A stretch of 64,000 bases of DNA from CAVQBJ01 sp963724405 (GTDB lineage Bacteria; Actinomycetota; Thermoleophilia; Solirubrobacterales; Solirubrobacteraceae), in contig CAVRUQ010000003.1 of the NCBI GenBank assembly GCA_963724405.1, forward strand, positions 558,001 through 622,000, written 5' to 3'. A program made the position numbers and the translations under genes. The notes under the pieces were generated by a model. It worked only from the letters and a program-made list of their open reading frames with translations. It was not told the DNA's origin and ran no database searches. Below are positions 1 through 8,225 of this stretch, in pieces. Numbering within the stretch: position 1 is the stretch's first letter; every line of letters begins with the position of its first letter.

Positions 1-3000
1 CGGCGTCGTCGTCGTGGTGGTCGTCGGCGTCGTCGTTGTGGTCGTCGTCGTGACGATCGGCGTGACCGTCAGCGTCGCGGCGTTAGTCGTCGCAAAGCTG
101 CCCGACGCGTTGGTGAACTGGGCCTGATACTGCGTCCCACTCTCCGCGAGCGTCGTGTTGGCGATCGTGAGCGTGTCCGACGTCGCGTTGGCGATCGGGC
201 TGAAGCTCGTCGCCCCCGGCGCCTCGGAGAACCACTGCACCGTCGGCGTCGGGGTGCCCGACGCCGCAGCCGTGAAGGTGGCCGTCTGCCCGACGGTGAC
301 CGACTGGTCTTGCGGTTGCAGGGTCACAACCGGCGCCACGGTGACCGTCAGCGTCGCCGCCGTGGTCGTGGTCGAGCCGCCCGCGTTCGTGAACACCGCC
401 TGATACTGGGTCCCGCTCTGGCTCAGGCTCGTCGCGGGCGTCGTGTAGCTGGCCGAGTTCGCCCCGGTGATGTTCGTGAAGCTCGTCGCTCCCGGCGCCT
501 CGGACTGCCACTGCACCGAGGTCGCTCCGCTGGCCGCGGCCGTGAACGTCGCGCTGTTCGGAACGGTCACGGTCGCGTTGCTCGGGTTCAGGGTGATCGT
601 CGGCGGCGGCGGGTTGACCGTCAGCGTCGCCGCCGTGGTCGTGGTCGAGCCGCCGGCATTCGTGAAGACCGCCTGATAGAGGGTCCCGCTCTGGCTCACG
701 GTCGTCGCCGGAGTGGTGTAGCTGGGCGAATTCGCCCCCGTGATGTTCGTGAAGCTCGTCGCCCCCGGCGCCTCGGACTGCCATTGCACCGACGTCGCCC
801 CACTTGCCGCGGCTGTGAACGTCGCCGTGGCCGGCGTGGTCACCGTCTGGCCCGTCGGGTTGAGCGTGATCGTCGGCGGCGGCGGGTTGACCACCTGGCT
901 GAGCGCCGGCGAGGAGGTGCTCGACGCGAAGTTGCCGTCGCCGGTGTAGGTCGCGACGATCGAGTAGGTGTTCGGCGCCAGTGGCGTGGTCAGCGTCAGC
1001 TTGGCCGTCGTCACGTTGGCGGTCGTCGACAGCGTTCCCGTCCCGAGCACCTGCGTGCCGTTCGCGGTGAACGTCACCGTGCCGGTCGGATCGGCGCCGA
1101 TGCTCGGTGCCACCGTGGCCGTGAGGATGACGGTCTGGTTGTACGCGGACGGGTTGGCGGAGCTGACCAGGGTCGTCGTCGTGGGCGCCTGGGCCACGTC
1201 GATCCCCGTCGCCGGGCTCGAGCCGGCCGACGCGTAATCGGTGTCTCCGCTGTACGTCGCGGTGATCGAGTGCGACCCGCCGGTCAACGCCGAAGCCCCG
1301 GTCGACGTGGTGAACGTCGCCGTGGTCACGCCCGCGGTCGTCGAGACGGCGACCGGCGCGCCGAGCGGCGTCGAGCCGTCGGTGAAGGTCACCGTCCCGG
1401 TCGGCGCCGGCAGCACGCCGGTCGGTCCGGCCACGGTCGCCGTGATGGTCACGGCCTGCCCGTAGGTGGGCGTGGCGTTGGACACGCCGACGCTCACGCT
1501 CGGGGTCGCCTGGTTGACGACCTCGCTGACGGGCGGCGCGCTGGCCGCGCTCGGCTTGAAGTCCGTGTCACCGCCGTAGGTCGCCGTGATCGAGTGCGTG
1601 CCCACCGACAGCGGCGAGGTCAGCGTCGTGGTGAGCGTCGCCGTCGTGACGCCGGCGGTCGTGGAGACCGTGCCGGTGCCGATGACGGTCGAGCCGTCGG
1701 TGAACGTGACCGTTCCCGTCGGGTTGCCGATCGGCCCCTGGCCGGGCGTGATCGTCGCCGTAAGCGTGACGATCTGACCGTAGGTGGACGGATTCGGCGC
1801 CGCGGTCAGCGTCGTCGTCGTGCTGTCGCGGTCGCGCTTGACCGCGATGAAGTTGGCCTGGCTTGAGTAGTCGCCCAGGAAGTTGTTGGCGACGGTGGCG
1901 AACTGCCCCGTCGTGGCTCCCGTGACAACGTCGAATTCGGTGCCCACCGGCGGGGCGTAACCGCCAACCAGGTTCGGGAAGACAGTGCCACCCGGCGTGA
2001 ACGTGCCCGAGGTGATGCTCAGATGCCCGAAACTCGAGCCGCTGGCGAGGTCAGGCTGGAACGTGCCATCGGCCTTGTTGACGAACGTTGCCGCCCCGGC
2101 GTCGAGGTTCCAGTTGCCACCCGCCGCAATCTCCACGGTGCCGTCATTGGTTGTGGCGGTGCCGTCGTATTGCTGTAGCACACCGGACTTCACATAGCTC
2201 GTGGCGCCGGTCTCGTTGGCCACATTGACCTCGAGGTAGGTAGTGCTCCCGTCCTCGGTAGAGGACTGGAAGGTCCCGTTGTTGGTCAGCGTGGCGCTGG
2301 TCGGCGACAGGGTCGTCGTGCCTCCTCCGCTGGGCTCATCCAGCGCGAGCGTCCCATCGTTGATCACGCCTCCTCCGCCGAGCGCCAGGTTGGCATTGTG
2401 GCTGGGAATGGCGTCCGCCGTGACCGTTTGCCCCGCCGGGATTGTGCCGGTGAGCGTCGAGCTGTCGTAGAGGTCGAAGAGGCCACCGCCCGTCTCGTCG
2501 GTGAGCGTGCCACTGGACATGTAGACCGGGTTGCCGGTCTCCGAGCCATTCTGTGTCCAGTTCGAGGAGTCGATCAACGATGTAGATCCGTTGTTGGCGA
2601 AGGCACCGTTGTTGATCACCGCTGCTCCACCGTCGTCCGGCTGGAAGGTCGCGCCAGTGTCGACCCGGAAGGCCCCATCATTGGTGGTGGTGGTGGCGTA
2701 GTACTGATTGAGTACGCCGGACTGCACCTCGGTCGTGGCGTTGCCGGAGTTCAGTACGTTGGCCTCGAGGTAGGTGGTGCTGCCGTCCTCAGAGGAGGAG
2801 TCGAAGGTCCCGTTGTTGGTCAACGTGCCGCTAGTCGGCGACAGCTCGGTCGTTCCCCCGCCTACCGGCTCATCGAGCACAAGGGTGCCGTCGTTGACCG
2901 CGCCAGCGCCAATCGACAAGTTCGCGTTGTGGCTTGGGATCGCCGCCACGGTCACCGTCTGCCCCGCGGGAACCGTTCCCACCAGGGTTGGCGCGTCATA

Positions 3001-5427
3001 CAGGTCGAAGTGTCCGCCGCCTGCGCTGTCAGTGAGCGTACCGCCGGACATGTAGACCGGATTGCCCGTCTCCGACCCGCCGCTCTGGGTCCAGCTTGAG
3101 CCGTTGATCAGACTCGTGGAGCCGTTGTCGGAAAACGTGCCGTCGTTGACCACCAAGGCAGTCCCGTCGTCGGGCTGGAAGGTGGCACCGGAGTCCACCG
3201 TGAACGTCCCGTCGTTGGTCGTCGTCGTCCCGTAGTACTGGTTCAGCGTCCCGGACTTGACCTCGACGTTGGCCCCCGCGCTATTGGTCAGACCAACCTG
3301 TAGGTAGGTGGTGCTGCCGTCCTCCGAAGAGGAGTCCAGCGTGCCGTTGTTGGTCAGCGTCGCGCTGGTTGGCGTCAGGTTGGTCGTCCCGCCGCCGCTC
3401 GGCTCATCGAGCACGAGTGTCCCGTTGTTGGTCACGCCTCCGCCACCGAGACTGACCGTTGAGTTGTGACTCGGTAGGGCCACAGCCGTCACCGTCTGCC
3501 CAGCCGGGATCGTTCCGCCGAGCGTCACGCCGTCGACGAGGTCAAAGGAGCCGCCACCCGTCTCGTCGGTGAGCGTTCCGCCGTAGAGGTAGATCGGGTT
3601 GCCGCTCTGCACCGCGCTGCCCGCGTTCTGGACCCAGGTCGTTCCATCGGTCAGCGTGATCGCGCCCTTGTTGACCACCGATCCCGTGTTGTCGAACTCG
3701 GCGGAGCCATCCTGGGTCAGGAAGGTGGCCGCTGGATCGACGGTGAAGGTGCCCGCGTTATTCGTCGTCGTCGCCTCGTACTGATCCAGCGTCCCTGTCT
3801 GCACCTCGACGGTGCCGCCGACCTCGTTGGTGAGATTCGCTTCCAGGTAGGCCGTCGGGTTGCCCACGGCGTTCGAGGTCACGGCGCCGAAGCTGTCCAG
3901 CGACGGGCTGCCCGTGCTGGCGGGCGTGATGCTCGACTGTCCGCCGTTCGTCGGGGAGGAGAGCGTCACGGTGCCGCGGTTGGTGACCGTGCCCGACAGC
4001 ACGATGTTCGCGTTGTGGCCGGGGATGGCGTCGGAGACCACCGTCTGCCCGGCCGGGACGGTGCCCGACAGGCCGACCGTGTTGACGAGATCAAACGTGC
4101 CCACGCCGCTCGCGTCGGCAAGGGTGCCGGTGTCGAGCTCGACCGGGTTGCCGGTCTCGGGCCCGCTCTGCGTCCACGTGCCGATCGATGCCTCATCGAC
4201 CGTGCCCGAGTTGGCCACCGTCCCGTTGTTGGTGAACGTGGCGACCCCGTCATCGCTCGTGAGCTCGGCGCCCGAATCGATCTTGAACAAACCGTTGTTG
4301 ACCGTCGCGGTCGGCTGGTACTGGTTGAACACGCCGGACTTGATCTCGACTGTGGCCCCGCCGTTGTTGGTCAACGGGGTCTCCAGGTAGGTCTCGGTGG
4401 CGTTCTCGGAGCTGACGTTGATCGTTCCGTTGTTGACGAGCGTCTGTCCCGCTCCGGTGATGGTGTCCGTCCCACCACCGCTCGGCTCGTCTAGGACGAG
4501 CGTCCCGTCGTTGGTCACCGTGTCGCTCGGATCCGCGAGCACGAGGTTTGAGCTGTGCCCTGGATAGGCCTCCACCGACACCGTCTGCCCCGCCGGAATC
4601 GTGCCCTTGAGATTGGTGCTGTCGGTCAGGGTGAAGCTCCCAGCGCCGGACACGTCGTCCAGCGTGCCGCTGTAGTAGATCGCCACGGGCGCTCCGGTCT
4701 GCGCCGCGCTGCCGGCGTTCTGCGTCCACGATGCGTTGCCCGTCAGGGTGATCGCGCCGTTGTTGACGACCGACCCGCTGTTGGTGAGGAGGTCTGGCCC
4801 GTCGTTGAGATTCAGCGCCGAGCTCGCATCGACCTGCAGGGTCCCGTCGTTGACGATCTGGTTGCCGCTGTCGACGAGGGTGCTCGGGGCCGACACCTCG
4901 AACGTGCCGCCGGCCTCGTTGGTCAGGTTCGTCCGGATGTAGTCGGCATTGCCGTTCTCGTTGGTCGTCAGCAGCTTGCCGTAGTTGGCCAGCGTCGAGC
5001 CCGTGATCATCGCGTAGCCCGCACCGATCTGACCGTCCAGGGCTAGCTCGCCGGTCTGGTTGACCGTGCTGGGCGCGGCGATCGCCAGCGGTGTGCTGTA
5101 GCCCGGCTGGGACTGCACGAGCAGCTCCTGCGTGCCACCCCCCGACGTGTTGCCGATCGTGATCGAGTTCACGCTCGCGCCCGAGCCCGCCAGCGTGACC
5201 GTGTACGTCCCCGGCGCCGTGATGCACACGTCATCGCTGGGCGTCGGCACTGCGCCCGTCGACCAGTCCGCCGCCGTGCTCCACGACCCGCCGGCCGCGT
5301 TGCTCCAGCTGTCGGTGCACGACGCCGCGAACGCGCTCGAGGGCGCGTGCAGCAGCACAAGTGCGGCGATGACGGTGATCCCGGCAGCGAGAATCGCTGC
5401 GTGGGCGGGACGCAGGGCGCGTGACAT
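1..5427 (-). CDS. Giant secreted repeat protein with beta-solenoid-like repeats and Ig-like domains (3' end outside window)
   Basis: The frame is open from an ATG at 5427 to the left edge, giving 1809 codons without a stop. A strong Shine-Dalgarno (AAGGAGGA) precedes the ATG. Residues 1-31 form a signal peptide ending near SSAFAA. Next come at least five tandem units of about 177-183 residues. Each carries a GT(I/V)PAGQTV motif (coding positions near 4590, 4050, 3500, 2965 and 2433) followed by NNGTF-like steps typical of beta-solenoids. From about residue 1200 there are three Ig-like units of about 100 residues (Big_3-type, with TGTVTFTDGS motifs). Three Ig-like units of about 91 residues follow (SVQWQSEAPGATSF motif). 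A Thr/Pro-rich stretch is cut by the window edge. I infer a cell-surface or matrix adhesin. The anchor, if any, lies outside the window, so Gram-positive style surface attachment cannot be shown. Confidence 0.9.
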   Translation of the reverse strand, partial: MSRALRPAHAAILAAGITVIAALVLLHAPSSAFAASCTDSWSNAAGGSWSTAADWSTGAVPTPSDDVCITAPGTYTVTLAGSGASVNSITIGNTSGGGTQELLVQSQPGYSTPLAIAAPSTVNQTGELALDGQIGAGYAMITGSTLANYGKLLTTNENGNADYIRTNLTNEAGGTFEVSAPSTLVDSGNQIVNDGTLQVDASSALNLNDGPDLLTNSGSVVNNGAITLTGNASWTQNAGSAAQTGAPVAIYYSGTLDDVSGAGSFTLTDSTNLKGTIPAGQTVSVEAYPGHSSNLVLADPSDTVTNDGTLVLDEPSGGGTDTITGAGQTLVNNGTINVSSENATETYLETPLTNNGGATVEIKSGVFNQYQPTATVNNGLFKIDSGAELTSDDGVATFTNNGTVANSGTVDEASIGTWTQSGPETGNPVELDTGTLADASGVGTFDLVNTVGLSGTVPAGQTVVSDAIPGHNANIVLSGTVTNRGTVTLSSPTNGGQSSITPASTGSPSLDSFGAVTSNAVGNPTAYLEANLTNEVGGTVEVQTGTLDQYEATTTNNAGTFTVDPAATFLTQDGSAEFDNTGSVVNKGAITLTDGTTWVQNAGSAVQSGNPIYLYGGTLTDETGGGSFDLVDGVTLGGTIPAGQTVTAVALPSHNSTVSLGGGGVTNNGTLVLDEPSGGGTTNLTPTSATLTNNGTLDSSSEDGSTTYLQVGLTNSAGANVEVKSGTLNQYYGTTTTNDGTFTVDSGATFQPDDGTALVVNDGTFSDNGSTSLINGSSWTQSGGSETGNPVYMSGGTLTDSAGGGHFDLYDAPTLVGTVPAGQTVTVAAIPSHNANLSIGAGAVNDGTLVLDEPVGGGTTELSPTSGTLTNNGTFDSSSEDGSTTYLEANVLNSGNATTEVQSGVLNQYYATTTTNDGAFRVDTGATFQPDDGGAAVINNGAFANNGSTSLIDSSNWTQNGSETGNPVYMSSGTLTDETGGGLFDLYDSSTLTGTIPAGQTVTADAIPSHNANLALGGGGVINDGTLALDEPSGGGTTTLSPTSATLTNNGTFQSSTEDGSTTYLEVNVANETGATSYVKSGVLQQYDGTATTNDGTVEIAAGGNWNLDAGAATFVNKADGTFQPDLASGSSFGHLSITSGTFTPGGTVFPNLVGGYAPPVGTEFDVVTGATTGQFATVANNFLGDYSSQANFIAVKRDRDSTTTTLTAAPNPSTYGQIVTLTATITPGQGPIGNPTGTVTFTDGSTVIGTGTVSTTAGVTTATLTTTLTSPLSVGTHSITATYGGDTDFKPSAASAPPVSEVVNQATPSVSVGVSNATPTYGQAVTITATVAGPTGVLPAPTGTVTFTDGSTPLGAPVAVSTTAGVTTATFTTSTGASALTGGSHSITATYSGDTDYASAGSSPATGIDVAQAPTTTTLVSSANPSAYNQTVILTATVAPSIGADPTGTVTFTANGTQVLGTGTLSTTANVTTAKLTLTTPLAPNTYSIVATYTGDGNFASSTSSPALSQVVNPPPPTITLNPTGQTVTTPATATFTAAASGATSVQWQSEAPGATSFTNITGANSPSYTTPATTVSQSGTLYQAVFTNAGGSTTTTAATLTVNPPPPTITLNPSNATVTVPNSATFTAAASGATSVQWQSEAPGATSFTNITGANSASYTTPATSLSQSGTQYQAVFTNAGGSTTTTAATLTVTVAPVVTLQPQDQSVTVGQTATFTAAASGTPTPTVQWFSEAPGATSFSPIANATSDTLTIANTTLAESGTQYQAQFTNASGSFATTNAATLTVTPIVTTTTTTTTPTTTTTTTP

Positions 5428-5535
5428 GAATCCTCCTTGAAGGGCCCTACCCCCCTAGGGCGGGCGCCGTTGTTAGGCGGTGGGCGCTCGCGGCCTGAAC
5501 GTCCGCGACCACCCTACATCGGACGCTCGGTGCCA

Positions 5536-5555
5536 CACTGGGGAAATCCCCGGTG
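5536..5555. promoter_or_regulatory. 20-bp near-perfect palindrome upstream of the adhesin gene
   Basis: The sequence CACTGGGGAAATCCCCGGTG has dyad symmetry over nine of ten base-pair positions apart from one T/G pair and the central AA. It lies in the 191-bp gap between rnj and the adhesin gene, about 110 bp upstream of the adhesin ATG. Size and symmetry fit a dimeric repressor or activator operator. The regulator is unknown, and a short RNA hairpin is an alternative. Confidence 0.45.
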
Positions 5556-5618
5556 ACGCGAGGGGGGAAACGTGCCCCAGAACCCCTCACCGCTCCGCAG
5601 CTTCTGCGGCTCAGCCGC

Positions 5619-7283
5619 CTAGATCTCGACGACGACCGGCAGCACCATCGGGCGGCGGCGCAGGCGATCGTACACGAGCTGCGCGAGGTCGTCGTGGAGC
5701 ACCTGCTGCAGGAGGTCGACCTCGCGCATCCCCTCGTCGGCGGCGCGCGCCAGCGATGCCTCGACGGTGTCGCGGATCTCCTCGACGAGCTCGCCCGCCT
5801 CGTTGGGGAACGGCACGCCGCGGAAGATGACCTCGGGCTCGGCGACCGAGCTGCCGTCCTGCTCGGCGATCGTGACGACGACGATGAAGATGCCGTCGCC
5901 GGAGAGCATCCGGCGGTCGCGCAGGGCCACGTCGGCCAGCTCGCCGATCTCGACCCCGTCGACGAAGATCATCCCCGACTCCTCGTGCGCGCCGAAGCGC
6001 GCGCCGCTCTCGTCGATGTCGAGCGGCAGGCCGTTGTCGCCCTGGAAGATGTCCTCGGGATCGATGCCGACCGACTCGGCCAGCTGGGCGTGCAGGCGCA
6101 GGCGCTTGAAGTCGCCGTGGAAGGGCATCACGTACCGCGGCTTGACGAGGTTGAGCATCAGCTTGACCTCCTCCGCGTAGCCGTGGCCGGAGGCGTGGAC
6201 GGGCGCGTCGCTCGGCGTGATCACGTCACAGCCGATGTGGTAGAGGCGGTCGATCGTCTCGTTGACCGCGCGCTCGTTGCCCGGGACGGGGGTCGCCGAG
6301 AAGACGACCGTGTCGCCCTCGCGCAGCTCGACCTGCGGGTGGTCGCGGTAGGCCATGCGGCGCAGCGCCGACAGCGGCTCGCCCTGGGACCCGGTCGAGA
6401 TGATCACGATGCGGTGGTCGGGGAAATCGTCGATCTCGCGCGGACCGACGAGCTGGCCCTCGGGGATCTCGATGTGCCCGAGCGTGCGGCCGATGTTGAC
6501 GTTCTTGCGCATGGAGCGGCCGACGAGCGCGACCTTGCGCCCGAGTCCCGAGGCGGCGTCGACGACCTGCTGGACGCGGTGGATGTTCGAGGCGAAGCTC
6601 GTCACGACGATCCGCCCCTCGCAGCGGGCGAAGACCTCCTCGAGCGCCGGCCCGACCACCGACTCCGACGGAGAGAAGCCGGCCCGATCGACGTTCGTCG
6701 AGTCGCCGCACAGCAGCAGGATCCCGTCGCGGCCGAGCTCGGCCAGGCGCGAGATGTCGGCCGGCTCTCCGTCGACCGGCGTCTGGTCGAACTTGTAGTC
6801 GCCGGTGACGAGGACGGTGCCGAGCTCGGTCGACAGCGCGACGGCGCTCGAGTCGGGGATCGAGTGCGTCATGTGCACGAGCTCGAGGCCGAACGGGCCG
6901 AGCTCGACGGTGTCGCCGTCGGCGAGCGTCTCGAGCTCGATGTCGCGCAGCTTGTGCTCCTCGAGCTTCGAGCGCGCGAGCGCGAGCGTCAACGGCCCGC
7001 CGTAGACCGGCGGCGTGTGACGCGGGCCGAGCTCGCGCAGCACCCAGGGCAGAGCGCCGATGTGGTCCTCGTGGCCGTGGGTGATGACGATGGCCTCGAT
7101 CTCCTCTGCGCGCTCGCGCAGGTAGCTGAAATCGGGCAGGACGAGGTCGATCCCGACCATCTCGGGCGTCGGGAAGCGCAGGCCGACGTCGACGACGACG
7201 ATCCGCCCGTCGTACTCGACGACCGTCATGTTCTTGCCGATCTCGCCGAGGCCCCCGAGGGGCAGGACCCGCAGCCGGCTCAC
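5619..7283 (-). CDS. rnj: Ribonuclease J
   Basis: This 554-residue protein is a metallo-beta-lactamase/beta-CASP ribonuclease with 5'-3' exonuclease and endonuclease activity in mRNA decay and rRNA maturation. The zinc-binding HGHEDHIGAL motif lies near residue 70. The N-terminal LPLGGLGEIGKNM and later GHIEIPEGQ and HASGHGY motifs are typical of RNase J, and the length is usual for the family. The GTG start overlaps the dapA stop in a GTGA tetranucleotide, so the two genes are probably translationally coupled. The dapA-rnj order is common in actinobacteria. With pnp, nrnA and rnz this window holds four RNA-processing nucleases. Confidence 0.96.
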   Translation of the reverse strand: MSRLRVLPLGGLGEIGKNMTVVEYDGRIVVVDVGLRFPTPEMVGIDLVLPDFSYLRERAEEIEAIVITHGHEDHIGALPWVLRELGPRHTPPVYGGPLTLALARSKLEEHKLRDIELETLADGDTVELGPFGLELVHMTHSIPDSSAVALSTELGTVLVTGDYKFDQTPVDGEPADISRLAELGRDGILLLCGDSTNVDRAGFSPSESVVGPALEEVFARCEGRIVVTSFASNIHRVQQVVDAASGLGRKVALVGRSMRKNVNIGRTLGHIEIPEGQLVGPREIDDFPDHRIVIISTGSQGEPLSALRRMAYRDHPQVELREGDTVVFSATPVPGNERAVNETIDRLYHIGCDVITPSDAPVHASGHGYAEEVKLMLNLVKPRYVMPFHGDFKRLRLHAQLAESVGIDPEDIFQGDNGLPLDIDESGARFGAHEESGMIFVDGVEIGELADVALRDRRMLSGDGIFIVVVTIAEQDGSSVAEPEVIFRGVPFPNEAGELVEEIRDTVEASLARAADEGMREVDLLQQVLHDDLAQLVYDRLRRRPMVLPVVVEI

Positions 7284-8152
7284 GCGGGAGCGACGGAGGT
7301 GCCGGAGGCGGCGAGGAGGCCGTGACGCTCGAGCATCGCCCGGATCGCGGCGAGCTCCGAGCGGTCGGCCTCGACGTGGGGCAGGCGCACGCCGCCGACG
7401 GGCTGCCCGAGCAGGTTGAGCGCGGCCTTGATGCCGACGTTGCCGGGGACCGAGAAGATCGTGTCGTAGACGTCGCGCAGCGAGGCGTCGATCTCGTGGC
7501 GGCGCTCGGGCTCGTCGACCATGCGCCGCATCTCATCGCCGACGATGTGGCTCGACACGCAGATCCCGCCGGCGCCGCCGAGGTCGAGCGTCCGCGCCAG
7601 CGTGCCGTCGTTACCGGCGTACAGGCGCAGGCCGGGCACGAGCGCGAGGCTGTCGTCGTTCGCCTGCTTGACGAACTCGATGTTGTCGATCTGCGCCAGC
7701 TCGGCGAGCAGGTCGTTGGGCATGTCCACACCCGTGCGAACGGGGATGTTATACAGGCCGATCGGCAGGTCGGTGGCGTGCCCGACCTCCTGGAAGTGGC
7801 GCACGAGCCCGCGCCGGCTCGGGCGGTTGTAGTACGGCGTCACCGACAGGATCGCGTCGGCCCCCAGCTCGGACGCCCGTCGCGTGAGGAACACGGCGTG
7901 GCGGGTGTCGTTCGAGCCGGCGCCGGCGATGATCGACGTTCCGGCCGGGCGCTCGCGCACCGCGAGCGCGATCAGCCCGAGGTGCTCGTCGTCGGTCAGG
8001 GTCGACGCCTCGCCGGTCGTCCCGCACACGACGAACCCGTCCGATCCGTGCTCGGCCAGACGGTGCATGAGCGTCACGAACGCGTCCTCGTCGACCCTCA
8101 GGTCGGCGTCGAACGGCGTGACGATCGCGGTGAGGATCGATCCGAGCTCCAT
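7280..8152 (-). CDS. dapA: 4-hydroxy-tetrahydrodipicolinate synthase
   Basis: A 290-residue aldolase-fold enzyme that condenses pyruvate with aspartate semialdehyde, the first committed step to diaminopimelate and lysine. Visible family motifs are CGTTGE near residue 44, the catalytic-Tyr region VTPYYNRPS, and the Schiff-base lysine in EFVKQAN. Length is normal. It is the first gene of a two-gene unit with rnj. dapB, the next pathway enzyme, lies about 6 kb away on the same strand, so the lysine/DAP genes are near each other but in separate transcription units. Confidence 0.95.
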   Translation of the reverse strand: MELGSILTAIVTPFDADLRVDEDAFVTLMHRLAEHGSDGFVVCGTTGEASTLTDDEHLGLIALAVRERPAGTSIIAGAGSNDTRHAVFLTRRASELGADAILSVTPYYNRPSRRGLVRHFQEVGHATDLPIGLYNIPVRTGVDMPNDLLAELAQIDNIEFVKQANDDSLALVPGLRLYAGNDGTLARTLDLGGAGGICVSSHIVGDEMRRMVDEPERRHEIDASLRDVYDTIFSVPGNVGIKAALNLLGQPVGGVRLPHVEADRSELAAIRAMLERHGLLAASGTSVAPA

Positions 8153-8225
8153 GTGCCCTGCAGTATTCCACGCCGGGACGCCGATCCGCGAGCGCGGGCG
8201 AGCCGCCGCGACGGCCCTTCGCCCC

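Noticed and set aside
310..1866. Long plus-strand open frame of about 518 codons rich in Arg, Gly and Val
   Set aside because: It is the antisense shadow of the repeat-rich adhesin, whose minus-strand frame is open throughout and shows clear Ig-like motifs. The plus frame has no fold-like pattern.
5553..7325. Long plus-strand frame opposite rnj
   Set aside because: Antisense of RNase J in a GC-rich genome. It is extremely rich in Asp, Arg and Leu with no domain.
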